NCBI RefSeq assembly: GCF_900996245.1 | Contig: NZ_CAAJGK010000063.1 | Span: forward strand, 1-64,000 | Origin: Paraburkholderia sp. BCC1886 | Lineage (GTDB): Bacteria; Pseudomonadota; Gammaproteobacteria; Burkholderiales; Burkholderiaceae | DNA: 64,000 nt | Direction: 5' to 3' | Part shown: in pieces, positions 53,237 through 61,000 of the stretch | Layout of the letters: every line of letters starts with the position of its first letter | How positions within the stretch are numbered: position 1 is the first letter of the stretch | Translations under genes and position numbers: made by a program | The notes under the pieces: generated by a model | What the model saw: only the letters and a program-made list of their open reading frames with translations | What the model was told of the DNA's origin: nothing | The model's database searches: none

Positions 53237-54601
53237 ATGAGTGATCAAGCAAACGCGCCCGCCTCGGCGGCACAAACGGCCTACCGCGGCCAACTGCTGG
53301 GCTTCAACGGCGACCCGGCGCACGCGCCGAATGCGGCCGTCTTCCACGAAGACGGTCTCCTGATCGTCGAAGACGGCCACGTCGTCGCAGCGGACGCGTA
53401 TGCGGCTCTGGCTTCGCGACTCGCACCGGGCACACCCGTGCACGACCTGCGCGGCAAGCTGATCGTGCCGGGCTTCATCGATACGCACATTCACTACCCG
53501 CAGACCGACATGATCGCCTCGCCGGCGCCGGGCCTGCTGCCATGGCTCAACACGTACACCTTCCCGACCGAGCGCCGCTTCACCGACCCGGCCTACGCGC
53601 GCGACACCGCGAGTTTCTTCGTCGACGAACTGCTGGCGTGCGGCACGACCACGGCGCTGGTGTACTGCACGGTGCACAAGGAATCGGCCGATGCGCTCTT
53701 CAGCGAGAGCGAAGCGCGCAATCTGCGGATGGTGGCCGGCAAGGTGCTGATGGACCGCAACTGTCCCGAGTTCCTGCGCGACACCGCGCAATCGGGCTAC
53801 GACGACAGCGCCGAACTGATCGGCCGCTGGCATAACCGTGGCCGGCAGATGTATGCGCTCACGCCGCGTTTCGCACCCACGTCCACGGAAGCGCAACTCG
53901 AAGCCTGCGGCGTGCTGGCGCGCGAGCATCCGGACATTTTCATCCAGAGCCACGTCGCGGAAAACACCGACGAAGTGAAGTGGGTCGCCGATCTGTTCCC
54001 CGGTCATCGCAGCTATCTGGACATTTACGACCACTACGGTCTGCTGCGGCGGCGTGCGGTGTACGGGCACTGTATCCACTTCGACGAGCAGGACCGCAAG
54101 CGCATGGCGGAAACCGGCACGGTCGCGTCGCACTGCCCGACCTCGAACCTGTTTCTCGGCAGCGGCCTGTTCGACTTCGACAAGGCCGACGCGGCCGGCA
54201 TGCCGATCGCGCTCGCGACGGACGTCGGCGGCGGGACGTCGTTCTCGATGCTGCAGACGATGAACGAAGCGCACAAGGTGGCGCGCCTCGGCGGCCATCA
54301 TTTGACGGCGACGCGCATGTTTTATCTGGCCACGGCGGGCGCGGCGCAAGCGCTCGATCTCGCGGACAGGATCGGCACCTTGAAGCCGGGCTCCGAAGCC
54401 GATTTCGTCGTGCTCGATCCGCAGGCGACGCCGCTGCTCGCACGCCGCACGGGACGCACCGAATCGCTCGAAGAACTGCTGTTCGCGTTCGCGCTGCTCG
54501 GCGACGACCGCGCGATCTACGAGACGTATGCGGCCGGCAAGCGGGTGCATCGGCGCGACGACGTGCGGCAGACGGCGCCGCGCGCGCAGGCCGTTGCCTG
54601 A
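53237..54601 (+). CDS. guaD: Guanine deaminase
   Basis: A 454-residue amidohydrolase that turns guanine into xanthine. The zinc site includes His84 and His86 in GFIDTHIHYPQTDMIAS. The GuaD motifs NTYTFPTERRF and GRQMYALTPRFAPTSTEAQL, the later HCIHFDE and HCPTSNLFLGSGLF, and the catalytic aspartate in ALATDVGGGTSFSML are all present. It completes the purine set xdhABC-ade-guaD, with 100 bases between ade and guaD. A run of Ts lies between its GGAGA and the ATG. Confidence 0.94.
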   Translation: MSDQANAPASAAQTAYRGQLLGFNGDPAHAPNAAVFHEDGLLIVEDGHVVAADAYAALASRLAPGTPVHDLRGKLIVPGFIDTHIHYPQTDMIASPAPGLLPWLNTYTFPTERRFTDPAYARDTASFFVDELLACGTTTALVYCTVHKESADALFSESEARNLRMVAGKVLMDRNCPEFLRDTAQSGYDDSAELIGRWHNRGRQMYALTPRFAPTSTEAQLEACGVLAREHPDIFIQSHVAENTDEVKWVADLFPGHRSYLDIYDHYGLLRRRAVYGHCIHFDEQDRKRMAETGTVASHCPTSNLFLGSGLFDFDKADAAGMPIALATDVGGGTSFSMLQTMNEAHKVARLGGHHLTATRMFYLATAGAAQALDLADRIGTLKPGSEADFVVLDPQATPLLARRTGRTESLEELLFAFALLGDDRAIYETYAAGKRVHRRDDVRQTAPRAQAVA

Positions 54602-54618
54602 TTCGAGGCTCGTCGAAG

Positions 54619-54638
54619 CGGAGCGCTACGGCGCTCCG
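54619..54638. terminator. Hairpin between guaD and the convergent flavoprotein gene
   Basis: CGGAGCGC and GCGCTCCG pair across a TACG loop. Only a few Ts follow on either strand, so it is a weak intrinsic terminator candidate. Confidence 0.45.
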
Positions 54639-54639
54639 T

Positions 54640-55884
54640 TCATTTCTGCGTGCACACGTCGTGCAACGCATTCAAACGCCGGGCGGGATCGGCCACGTAC
54701 GGATTGGTCTCGTCCCACGCATAGCCTGCCAGCACCGCGCTGATCATCCGGCGAATCGACGGTGTCTGGTCCGGGTAGAAAATAATGTCCTGCAATTCGC
54801 CGGTGTACCAGCGCTCGACGAACGCGCGGAATGTGTCGATGCCCTTGCGTAACGGCACGTCGTACGCGGTCGTCCAGTCGACCTGCTCGCCATCCAGTTG
54901 CCGGTTCAGCGTCTGGACCGCGAGATGCGCGGAGCGCAGCGCGATGGTCACGCCGGAGGAGAACACCGGATCGAGAAATTCGCCCGCGTTGCCGAGCAGC
55001 GCATAACCGGGACCGTGCAGGCGCTCGACGTTCGCCGAGTAGCCGCCAATATGCCGCACCGGCATCAGAAACGGCGCGTCGCCGATCAACCGGCTAAGCG
55101 TCGGCTCCTGCTGGATCAGCGCGCGCAGCCTGGCTTCGCGCTCCGCTTCCGGTACGGCGAGAAAAGCGGCGTCGGCCACACAGCCCACCGACGAGCGTCC
55201 GCCCGCCAGCGGAATCATCCAGAACCACACGTCGCGCCGCTCAGGATGCGTCGCCACGCAGATCTTGTTGCGATCGGTCGCGCCGGCCGGAATGCCGTCG
55301 CGCACGTGCGTGAAAAGCGCGGCGCGCGTCGGCATGCGGGACGGCGCTTCGAGATTCAGCAGACGCGGCAGCACGCGGCCAAAGCCGCTCGCATCGAACA
55401 CGAAGCGCGCTTCGACCTGATAAGGGCGATCGGCCTCGTCCACCACATCGACGAGCGGCCGCGCGCCGGGATGAATCGCGCGCACCGTGTGGCCGAAGCG
55501 CACCTCGGCGCCCTGCCCGGCCGCGCAGCGAATCAGCAGGTCGTCGAACACCGCGCGCTCGACCTGATAGGTCGTGCCCCAACCCGCCGTATGTTTGTCG
55601 CGAAAGTCGAACGACGAACTCTGGTCGCGATAAACGAAGTGCGCGCCGTTCTTGTACTGAAAGCCGGCCTCGACCACCCCCTGCAGCATGCCGGCCTCTT
55701 CGAGATACGCCATGCTCTGCGGCAACAGGCTCTCGCCGATCGAAAAACGTGGAAAATGCTCGCGCTCCAGCACCAGCACGGAGCGGCCCGCGCGGCGCAG
55801 CAGCGCGGCGGCGACGGCGCCCGAGGGACCGGCGCCGATGATCGCGACATCGACCGCGATGCGCGTTGACGATTGTGTCTTCAA
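54640..55884 (-). CDS. Halogenase-like FAD-dependent oxidoreductase of the pigment cluster
   Basis: A 414-residue flavoprotein of the tryptophan-halogenase / geranylgeranyl-reductase group. The FAD motif is IGAGPSGAVAA (GAGPSG at residues 17-22). Flavin-dependent halogenase hallmarks are visible: a lysine at position 78 in GFQYKNGAHF, where the catalytic lysine falls in known halogenases, and WFWMIP (residues 220-225), matching the WxWxIP motif although the preceding glycine is Val. FAD C-terminal motif GNAGEFLDPVFSSGV is present. It lies next to an aryl-polyene cluster; xanthomonadin clusters carry a similar gene. Whether it halogenates or only oxidises the polyene head group cannot be decided. 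Confidence 0.8.
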   Translation of the reverse strand: MKTQSSTRIAVDVAIIGAGPSGAVAAALLRRAGRSVLVLEREHFPRFSIGESLLPQSMAYLEEAGMLQGVVEAGFQYKNGAHFVYRDQSSSFDFRDKHTAGWGTTYQVERAVFDDLLIRCAAGQGAEVRFGHTVRAIHPGARPLVDVVDEADRPYQVEARFVFDASGFGRVLPRLLNLEAPSRMPTRAALFTHVRDGIPAGATDRNKICVATHPERRDVWFWMIPLAGGRSSVGCVADAAFLAVPEAEREARLRALIQQEPTLSRLIGDAPFLMPVRHIGGYSANVERLHGPGYALLGNAGEFLDPVFSSGVTIALRSAHLAVQTLNRQLDGEQVDWTTAYDVPLRKGIDTFRAFVERWYTGELQDIIFYPDQTPSIRRMISAVLAGYAWDETNPYVADPARRLNALHDVCTQK

Positions 55885-55910
55885 GATTGCCTCAACTCGT
55901 TGGCCTGCCA

Positions 55911-55936
55911 GCCGCGGCGCAAAAGCGTGCCGCGGC
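55911..55936. promoter_or_regulatory. Inverted repeat in the divergent flavoprotein / methyltransferase region
   Basis: GCCGCGGC (55911-55918) recurs at 55929-55936 with a ten-base spacer; each half is itself palindromic. It sits between two divergent genes of the pigment region, with a TAGAAT -10-like sequence (plus strand) soon after. A candidate shared operator. Confidence 0.35.
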
Positions 55937-55997
55937 GGCCTGACTTGTCGTTAGAATCGCGTGTCGTTGCGTGTCGCTACCTGATGTCCAGGCTTGC

Positions 55998-56762
55998 ATG
56001 ACAGCAGCGAGACCCCTCTTTCGCCGGGAGCCCAGCTTGTCGCCATCCGAAACATCCCGTGTCCCGTTCGTGCCGGAAACGGCGTTCGGCATCTGGTTCC
56101 TGCGCACCCACACCTGGGAGCATCACGTCTTGCGCGTGGCGATCGACGATCTCGTGCGTCTGATCGACACGCCGCTGCCGCACGCACCGGTGATCGTCGA
56201 TGCAGGTTGCGGCCAGGGCATCTCGTTTCGCCTGCTGGCCGACGCGTTCAAACCGCGCCGGCTGATCGGCGTCGACTTTCATGCGCCTTCGCTGGCGCTG
56301 GCCGCACGAGCGGCCGATGCCTGCCGCGCGCAAATCGCCGATATCGACCTGCTGCATGGCGACTGCGCGAAACTGCCGTTGCCGGATGCGAGCGCGGACA
56401 TCGTGTTCTGCCATCAAACCTTCCATCATCTCGTCGAACAGGACCGCGCACTCGCCGAGTTCCGCCGTGTACTGAAGCCGGGCGGCCTGCTGCTGTTCGC
56501 CGAATCCACCGATGCGTACATCAGATCGTGGGTGATCCGCCTGCTGTTCCGTCACCCGATGCAGGTGCAGAAGAGCGCGGACGGCTACCTCGACATGATT
56601 CGCCGCGGCGGCTTCTCGTTCGGTCAGCACAACGTGTCGCTACCGTATCTCTGGTGGAGCCGCGCCAAAGACTTCGGCCTCTTCGAACGGATCGGCCTGA
56701 GCCGTCCGCAGCCGGGTAAGCGTCGCGAAACTTTGGTCAACGTGGCGGCGGTCAGAAACTAA
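55998..56762 (+). CDS. Class I SAM-dependent methyltransferase of the pigment cluster
   Basis: A 254-residue methyltransferase (Methyltransf_11 type). Motif I is VIVDAGCGQGISF, followed by LIGVDFHAPSLALA, LHGDCAKLPLPDASADIV and RVLKPGGLLLFAEST. In aryl-polyene pathways a methyltransferase modifies the aryl head group, which is the likely role here by neighbourhood only. It is on the opposite strand to the core operon and divergent from the halogenase-like gene. The start is uncertain: a GTG lies nine codons upstream. Confidence 0.8.
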   Translation: MTAARPLFRREPSLSPSETSRVPFVPETAFGIWFLRTHTWEHHVLRVAIDDLVRLIDTPLPHAPVIVDAGCGQGISFRLLADAFKPRRLIGVDFHAPSLALAARAADACRAQIADIDLLHGDCAKLPLPDASADIVFCHQTFHHLVEQDRALAEFRRVLKPGGLLLFAESTDAYIRSWVIRLLFRHPMQVQKSADGYLDMIRRGGFSFGQHNVSLPYLWWSRAKDFGLFERIGLSRPQPGKRRETLVNVAAVRN

Positions 56763-56810
56763 AACCGCCTTCCCGGCTAAAGCGCTGCGATCGGACTTAC
56801 GCATGACGCT

Positions 56811-56843
56811 TTAGTTGCTGCTTAGTTGCTGCTCAGTTGCTAT
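56811..56843. repeat. Eleven-base tandem repeat at the end of the pigment operon
   Basis: Two exact copies of TTAGTTGCTGC (56811-56821 and 56822-56832) and a third, altered copy that runs into the lipoprotein stop. Just beside it CTAAAGCG (56777-56784) and CGCTTTAG (56807-56814) form an eight-base inverted repeat that may help end transcription. Confidence 0.7.
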
Positions 56844-57255
56844 CCAGCACGACCAGTTGCCCTTTCACCGCCAGCGCCGCCGCACTGGGACTCACGCCGC
56901 ACGTAAAGTCGGTCGACGAATTCGTCTCCGTGCTGTGAAAGCGCGTCGACACGTCGATCACCGCATTCGCGTGACGCTCGCGCGCGGCGTTCCGCAGTTT
57001 CTGCACCGCCTCGGTCAGCGCCTTGTGGCACGCTTCCTCGGGGCTCGCGACCTGACGCGCGATGCGCACCGAGTACGATACGCTACCCACCTGACGCTGC
57101 ACCGCCGGGTGATCCTGCTGGCCAAAATACACCTGCACGTCGCCCCGCGATTCGCCGCCGGCCGCCGCCAGCGGCAGCGATTTCACCTGGGTCGCGCACC
57201 CGCTCAGCGCAGCAGCCAACAAACCCAGACCAGCCAATCCACACAGTTTTTTCAT
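56833..57255 (-). CDS. Small lipoprotein at the end of the aryl-polyene operon
   Basis: A 140-residue lipoprotein. The signal peptide ends in a lipobox LSGC with Cys20; the next residue is Ala, so sorting to the outer membrane is plausible. The mature part has VQVYFGQQDHPAVQRQVGSV, then NAVIDVSTRFHSTETNSS and FTCGVSPSAAALAVKGQLVV, resembling YbjQ-like or RcsF-like small domains. Homologues in such clusters are often misnamed as an excinuclease subunit; nothing here resembles UvrA. It is 39 bases after the ketosynthase and in the same operon. Role unknown, perhaps in attaching or exporting the polyene. Confidence 0.75.
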   Translation of the reverse strand: MKKLCGLAGLGLLAAALSGCATQVKSLPLAAAGGESRGDVQVYFGQQDHPAVQRQVGSVSYSVRIARQVASPEEACHKALTEAVQKLRNAARERHANAVIDVSTRFHSTETNSSTDFTCGVSPSAAALAVKGQLVVLDSN

Positions 57256-57294
57256 TGTTATCTCCCTACCCTTTAATGAATGGTGGCGGCTTCT

Positions 57295-58524
57295 TCAACC
57301 GCCCTGCCATGCTTCGAACATCAGGCTCGCGCAACTGCCGCCGAACCCGAATGACACCGACATCGCCGTCCCGATGCGCGCGTCGCGCGTCGAGCGCACG
57401 AGCGGCATGCCGTCGAGCGCCGCGTCCTGCGTCCCGACTTCTGCTGTCCCGGCGATAAAACCGTCGCGCATCATTAGCAACGTATAGATCGCTTCGTGCA
57501 CGCCGCATGCGCCGAGCGAGTGCCCGGTCAGCCCTTTGGTGGACGAAAACGCCGGCACGTCGGCCCCGAACACCTCGCGTAACGCGCGCAGTTCTTCGAG
57601 ATCGCCGAGCGGCGTCGAGGGCGCGTGCGTATTGATGTAGTCGGGCCGCCTGTCCGCATCGCGCATTGCACCCCGCATTGCCCGCGCGATGCCCGCGGCA
57701 CGCGGCGCGACCATCGCATCGCCATCCGTGCAATCGGCGAAGCCCGTCAGTTCAGCGACGATAGGGGCGCCGCGCGCCAGCGCATGGTCGAGTGCTTCGA
57801 GCACCAGCACGCCGCCGCCCGACGCGATCACGAAGCCGTCACGCGCGCTGTCGTAGGGACGCGACGCGTGCTGCGGACTCTCGTTGAAGCGGCGCGACAA
57901 CGCGCCCATCGCATCGAACATCAGCGTGACGTTGTCGTGCAGCGCCTCGCTGCCGCCGGCCAGCACGATCTGCTGGCGGCCGGTCTGGATCAGTTGCATG
58001 GCCTGACCGAGCGCCAGTGCGGAGGTGGTGCAGGCCGACGACGGCGCATAGCTGACGCCTTCCAGTCCCACCATCTGCGCGACATTGGCGGCCGCCGTGC
58101 TGCTCATGGTCTGCGCCACCGTGTACGGCGGCACTTTATCCACGCCGCGCGTGTGCGCGGTCGCAACGGCCGCCTCGTAACCGGCGAGCGCACCCACGCC
58201 GGAGCCGATCACCGCGCCGGCCATCGGCGAGCGCAGCGTCGTCGCGTCGAGCCTCGCGTCGTCGATCGCCTTGCGTGCGGCATGACAGGCAAAGCGCGCC
58301 GTGTCGCCCATGAAGCGTTCGAGCTTGCGTTCGAACGGCGGCTCTTGCGCCACCGACGCGACGCCCGCCACCTGCGAGGCAAAACCCCGCTCGCGCCACG
58401 CGTCGATTCGCACGATACCCGAGCGGCCCGCGCGCAACGCGGCTGCCACGTCGTCGAGCGTATTGCCGAGACACGACACGATACCCATGCCGGTGACGAC
58501 CACTCGCGGCAGCGCGACGCTCAT
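57295..58524 (-). CDS. Beta-ketoacyl-ACP synthase, FabB-like (aryl polyene)
   Basis: A 409-residue ketosynthase. The catalytic set is Cys165 in PSSACTTSA, His300 in NTHAPST, Lys330 and His335 in STKGLTGHSLGACG, numbered almost as in E. coli FabB. The usual HGTST motif reads HAPST here. It condenses malonyl-ACP with the growing chain. The start at 58524 overlaps the previous gene's stop (ATGA), giving translational coupling. It corresponds by position to the FabB-like KS of known aryl-polyene clusters. Confidence 0.9.
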   Translation of the reverse strand: MSVALPRVVVTGMGIVSCLGNTLDDVAAALRAGRSGIVRIDAWRERGFASQVAGVASVAQEPPFERKLERFMGDTARFACHAARKAIDDARLDATTLRSPMAGAVIGSGVGALAGYEAAVATAHTRGVDKVPPYTVAQTMSSTAAANVAQMVGLEGVSYAPSSACTTSALALGQAMQLIQTGRQQIVLAGGSEALHDNVTLMFDAMGALSRRFNESPQHASRPYDSARDGFVIASGGGVLVLEALDHALARGAPIVAELTGFADCTDGDAMVAPRAAGIARAMRGAMRDADRRPDYINTHAPSTPLGDLEELRALREVFGADVPAFSSTKGLTGHSLGACGVHEAIYTLLMMRDGFIAGTAEVGTQDAALDGMPLVRSTRDARIGTAMSVSFGFGGSCASLMFEAWQGG

Positions 58525-59747
58525 CGGACGCGCCTGAAAATCAGCGACGTGTTGATGCCGCCGAACGCAAAGTTGTTGCTCATCACATACCCGGCGTCGA
58601 TCTCGCGCCCCGTGCCGACGATGTAATCGAGCGGCGCGCAGGCCGGATCGACGTTCTGCAGATTCAGCGTCGGCGCGAACCAGTTGCGCTTCATCATCTC
58701 GATGGTCCACCACGCTTCGAGCGCACCGCAGGCGCCGAGCGTATGCCCGACGTAGCTCTTCAACGAACTGATCGGCATACGCTCGCCGAAGGTCTGCGCG
58801 GTGGCGTGACTCTCGGCAATGTCGCCGCGATCCGTCGAGGTGCCGTGCGCGTTCACATAAGCAATTTCGTCGGGCGACACACGCGCGTCCCGCAGCGCCA
58901 GTTGCATCGCCAGCGCCATGGTGTGCGCGGTCGGCTGCGTCATATGCGCGCCGTCCGAATTGCAGCCGAAGCCGACGATTTCCGCGTGAATGCGCGCGCC
59001 CCGCGCCAGCGCATGCTCGTATTCTTCGAGCACCAGAGTGGCCGCGCCTTCGCCGACCACGAGGCCGTCGCGCGCCGCATCGAACGGGCGCGGCGTGAGT
59101 TGCGGCTCGTCGTTACGCGTGCTGGTCGCATACAGCGTGTCGAACACCGCGACCGCCGGCCCGGACAGTTCTTCCGCGCCGCCCGCCAGCATCAGGGTCT
59201 GCTTGCCGGCCTGGATGGCTTCGTACGCGTAGCCGATCGCCTGGCTGCCCGACGCGCACGCACACGAGGTGGGAATGATCCGGCCTTTGAGGTCCCAGAA
59301 CAGACTGACGTTGACCGCCGTGGTGTGCGGCATCATCTGCACGTAGCTGTTGGACGTGACGTCGCTCATCGAGCCGGTTTCGAGCATCGTGCCGAACGCG
59401 CGAATCGGCTGCACCGAGCCCGACGACGAACCGTACGCGACGCCCATGCGGCCGTCCTTGATGCGCTCGTCCCCGGCGAGACCGGCGTCGGCGAGCGCGA
59501 GTTCGCTGGCGCGTACCGAGTACATCGACACCGGTCCCATCGAACGGATTTTCTTGCGCGGATAATGCGCGGGCGCCGTGAAATCCGGCAGCGGACACGC
59601 GAGTCGCGTATGCAGCGATTCGAAGTAATCCCACTCGGGCATGCGCCGCACGGCGTTCACGCCGCTTTTCAGGCGCGCTTCGATCGCGTCCCACTGGTCG
59701 CCCAGCGCCGTGACTCCGCCCATTCCGGTTATGACGACACGTTTCAT
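58521..59747 (-). CDS. Beta-ketoacyl-ACP synthase, FabF-like (aryl polyene)
   Basis: A 408-residue ketosynthase. Cys164 in TSCACASGSQ, His301 in NAHGTST, Lys330 and His335 in LKSYVGHTLGACG form the full active site. PHTTAVNVSLFWDLKGR and NNFAFGGINTSLIFRR are typical of the FabF side. It starts with ATGA overlap on the fabG-like stop and ends with ATGA overlap on the next ketosynthase, so the three genes are coupled. Confidence 0.9.
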   Translation of the reverse strand: MKRVVITGMGGVTALGDQWDAIEARLKSGVNAVRRMPEWDYFESLHTRLACPLPDFTAPAHYPRKKIRSMGPVSMYSVRASELALADAGLAGDERIKDGRMGVAYGSSSGSVQPIRAFGTMLETGSMSDVTSNSYVQMMPHTTAVNVSLFWDLKGRIIPTSCACASGSQAIGYAYEAIQAGKQTLMLAGGAEELSGPAVAVFDTLYATSTRNDEPQLTPRPFDAARDGLVVGEGAATLVLEEYEHALARGARIHAEIVGFGCNSDGAHMTQPTAHTMALAMQLALRDARVSPDEIAYVNAHGTSTDRGDIAESHATAQTFGERMPISSLKSYVGHTLGACGALEAWWTIEMMKRNWFAPTLNLQNVDPACAPLDYIVGTGREIDAGYVMSNNFAFGGINTSLIFRRVR

Positions 59748-60472
59748 CACACCATCCCGCCGTTGACGCCGATCACCTGGCGCGTGACATACGAGGCCGC
59801 ATCCGACATCAGGAAGCCGACCACCGCGGCCACCTCGGCGGGCTGCCCGACGCGGTTCATCGGCACCGTCTTCAATGCGTGTTCGAGCGGCACGTCGTCG
59901 AGCATGCCGGTATCGACCAGACCCGGCGCCACGCAGTTCACCGTGATGTTGCGCGTCGCCAGTTCGACCGCGAGCGCCTTGGTCGCGCCGATCAGTCCGG
60001 CTTTCGCCGCGCTGTAATTCACCTGGCCGCGATTGCCCATCACGCCCGACACCGACGCGATCGTGACGATGCGTCCGCCCTTGCGCGCCCGCACCATCGG
60101 CATGGTGAGCGGATGCACGACGTTGTAGAACGAGTCGAGACCGGTTTCGATCACGATGTCCCAATCTTCTTCGGTGAGCGCGGGAAACGCCGCATCGCGC
60201 GTCACGCCCGCGCTGCAGACGATGCCGTAGTACGGACCGTGCGCCGCGACGTCGGCTTCGAGCACTTCGCGGCAGACGGCGCGCTCGCGCACGTCGAACT
60301 GCAGCACGCGCGCCGTGCCGCCTTGCGCGGCGATACCGGTGGCGACCGCCTCGGCTTCGCTGCGTCCCGTGCGGCAATGCACGGAGACGGTGAAGCCGTC
60401 GGCGGCCAACTGATACGCAATCGCGCGACCGATGCCGCGGCTTGCGCCGGTAACGAGAACACGCCGGCTCAT
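59747..60472 (-). CDS. 3-ketoacyl-ACP reductase, FabG-like (aryl polyene)
   Basis: A 241-residue short-chain dehydrogenase that reduces the 3-keto group in each polyene cycle. The NADPH motif is TGASRGIG (residues 8-15), and the catalytic set is Ser140, Tyr153 and Lys157 (SVSGVMGNRGQVNYSAAK). The end VIGVNGGMV is the FabG C-terminus. The start ATG at 60472 overlaps the dehydratase stop. A longer frame upstream lies inside the dehydratase gene and is not used. Confidence 0.92.
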   Translation of the reverse strand: MSRRVLVTGASRGIGRAIAYQLAADGFTVSVHCRTGRSEAEAVATGIAAQGGTARVLQFDVRERAVCREVLEADVAAHGPYYGIVCSAGVTRDAAFPALTEEDWDIVIETGLDSFYNVVHPLTMPMVRARKGGRIVTIASVSGVMGNRGQVNYSAAKAGLIGATKALAVELATRNITVNCVAPGLVDTGMLDDVPLEHALKTVPMNRVGQPAEVAAVVGFLMSDAASYVTRQVIGVNGGMV

Positions 60473-60981
60473 GAACTGACACTCCCTTCGATAAAAGACT
60501 GAAAATCGGGCGGCTGAAAAACCTTGATGACGGCGTCCGCGCACAACAGCTCGCCGTCGTGAATCGTGCACTCATAAGCGCCGTGACCGGCCTCGCTGCG
60601 CAACAGTTCGGTGATCTGGATCAATAAACGGGCACCGGCGGCGAAGTTCGGCCGGTGCGCCGTGTAGTTGCGCGAGCCGAGCAGCACGCCGGGACGCGCG
60701 CGGCCGCCGCTTTGCATCGCGCACAACGCGACGTGCGCGGCGATCGCCTGCGCCATCAGTTCGATGCCGATCCACGCGGGCATCGCGCCGCCCGCTTCGG
60801 GGTCGGCATACCAGGCGTCGGCATGCACCGTCGCGCGCGCGCTCAGGGAGGTGGTGTCGCAGCGCTCCACGGCGTCGATCAACAGCATCGTGCCGCGGTG
60901 CGGGATGATCGCTTCGATCGGCTCCAGCAGCAACTGCTCGATGGCGCGCGGTGGGGTCGTCAGGGTGTCGGTTCGATTCAT
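60469..60981 (-). CDS. 3-hydroxyacyl-ACP dehydratase, ApeP/FabZ-like hot-dog protein
   Basis: A 170-residue hot-dog fold protein. His28 in IIPHRGTMLLIDAV and Glu74 in WIGIELMAQAIAAH fit the FabZ-type catalytic pair. The dehydratase removes water from the 3-hydroxyacyl chain to leave the conjugated double bonds of the polyene. It lies between a ketosynthase (19 bases upstream) and the reductase, exactly the order expected of an aryl-polyene operon. Confidence 0.88.
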   Translation of the reverse strand: MNRTDTLTTPPRAIEQLLLEPIEAIIPHRGTMLLIDAVERCDTTSLSARATVHADAWYADPEAGGAMPAWIGIELMAQAIAAHVALCAMQSGGRARPGVLLGSRNYTAHRPNFAAGARLLIQITELLRSEAGHGAYECTIHDGELLCADAVIKVFQPPDFQSFIEGSVSS

Positions 60982-61000
60982 CTTTAAGCTCGCGTCGACA

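Noticed and set aside
56811..56843. Short repeats as a CRISPR array
   Set aside because: Units are 11 bases, adjacent without spacers, and no cas gene is present.
56833..57255. Excinuclease subunit naming of the small lipoprotein
   Set aside because: It is 140 residues with a lipobox and has no Walker or zinc-finger motifs of UvrA.
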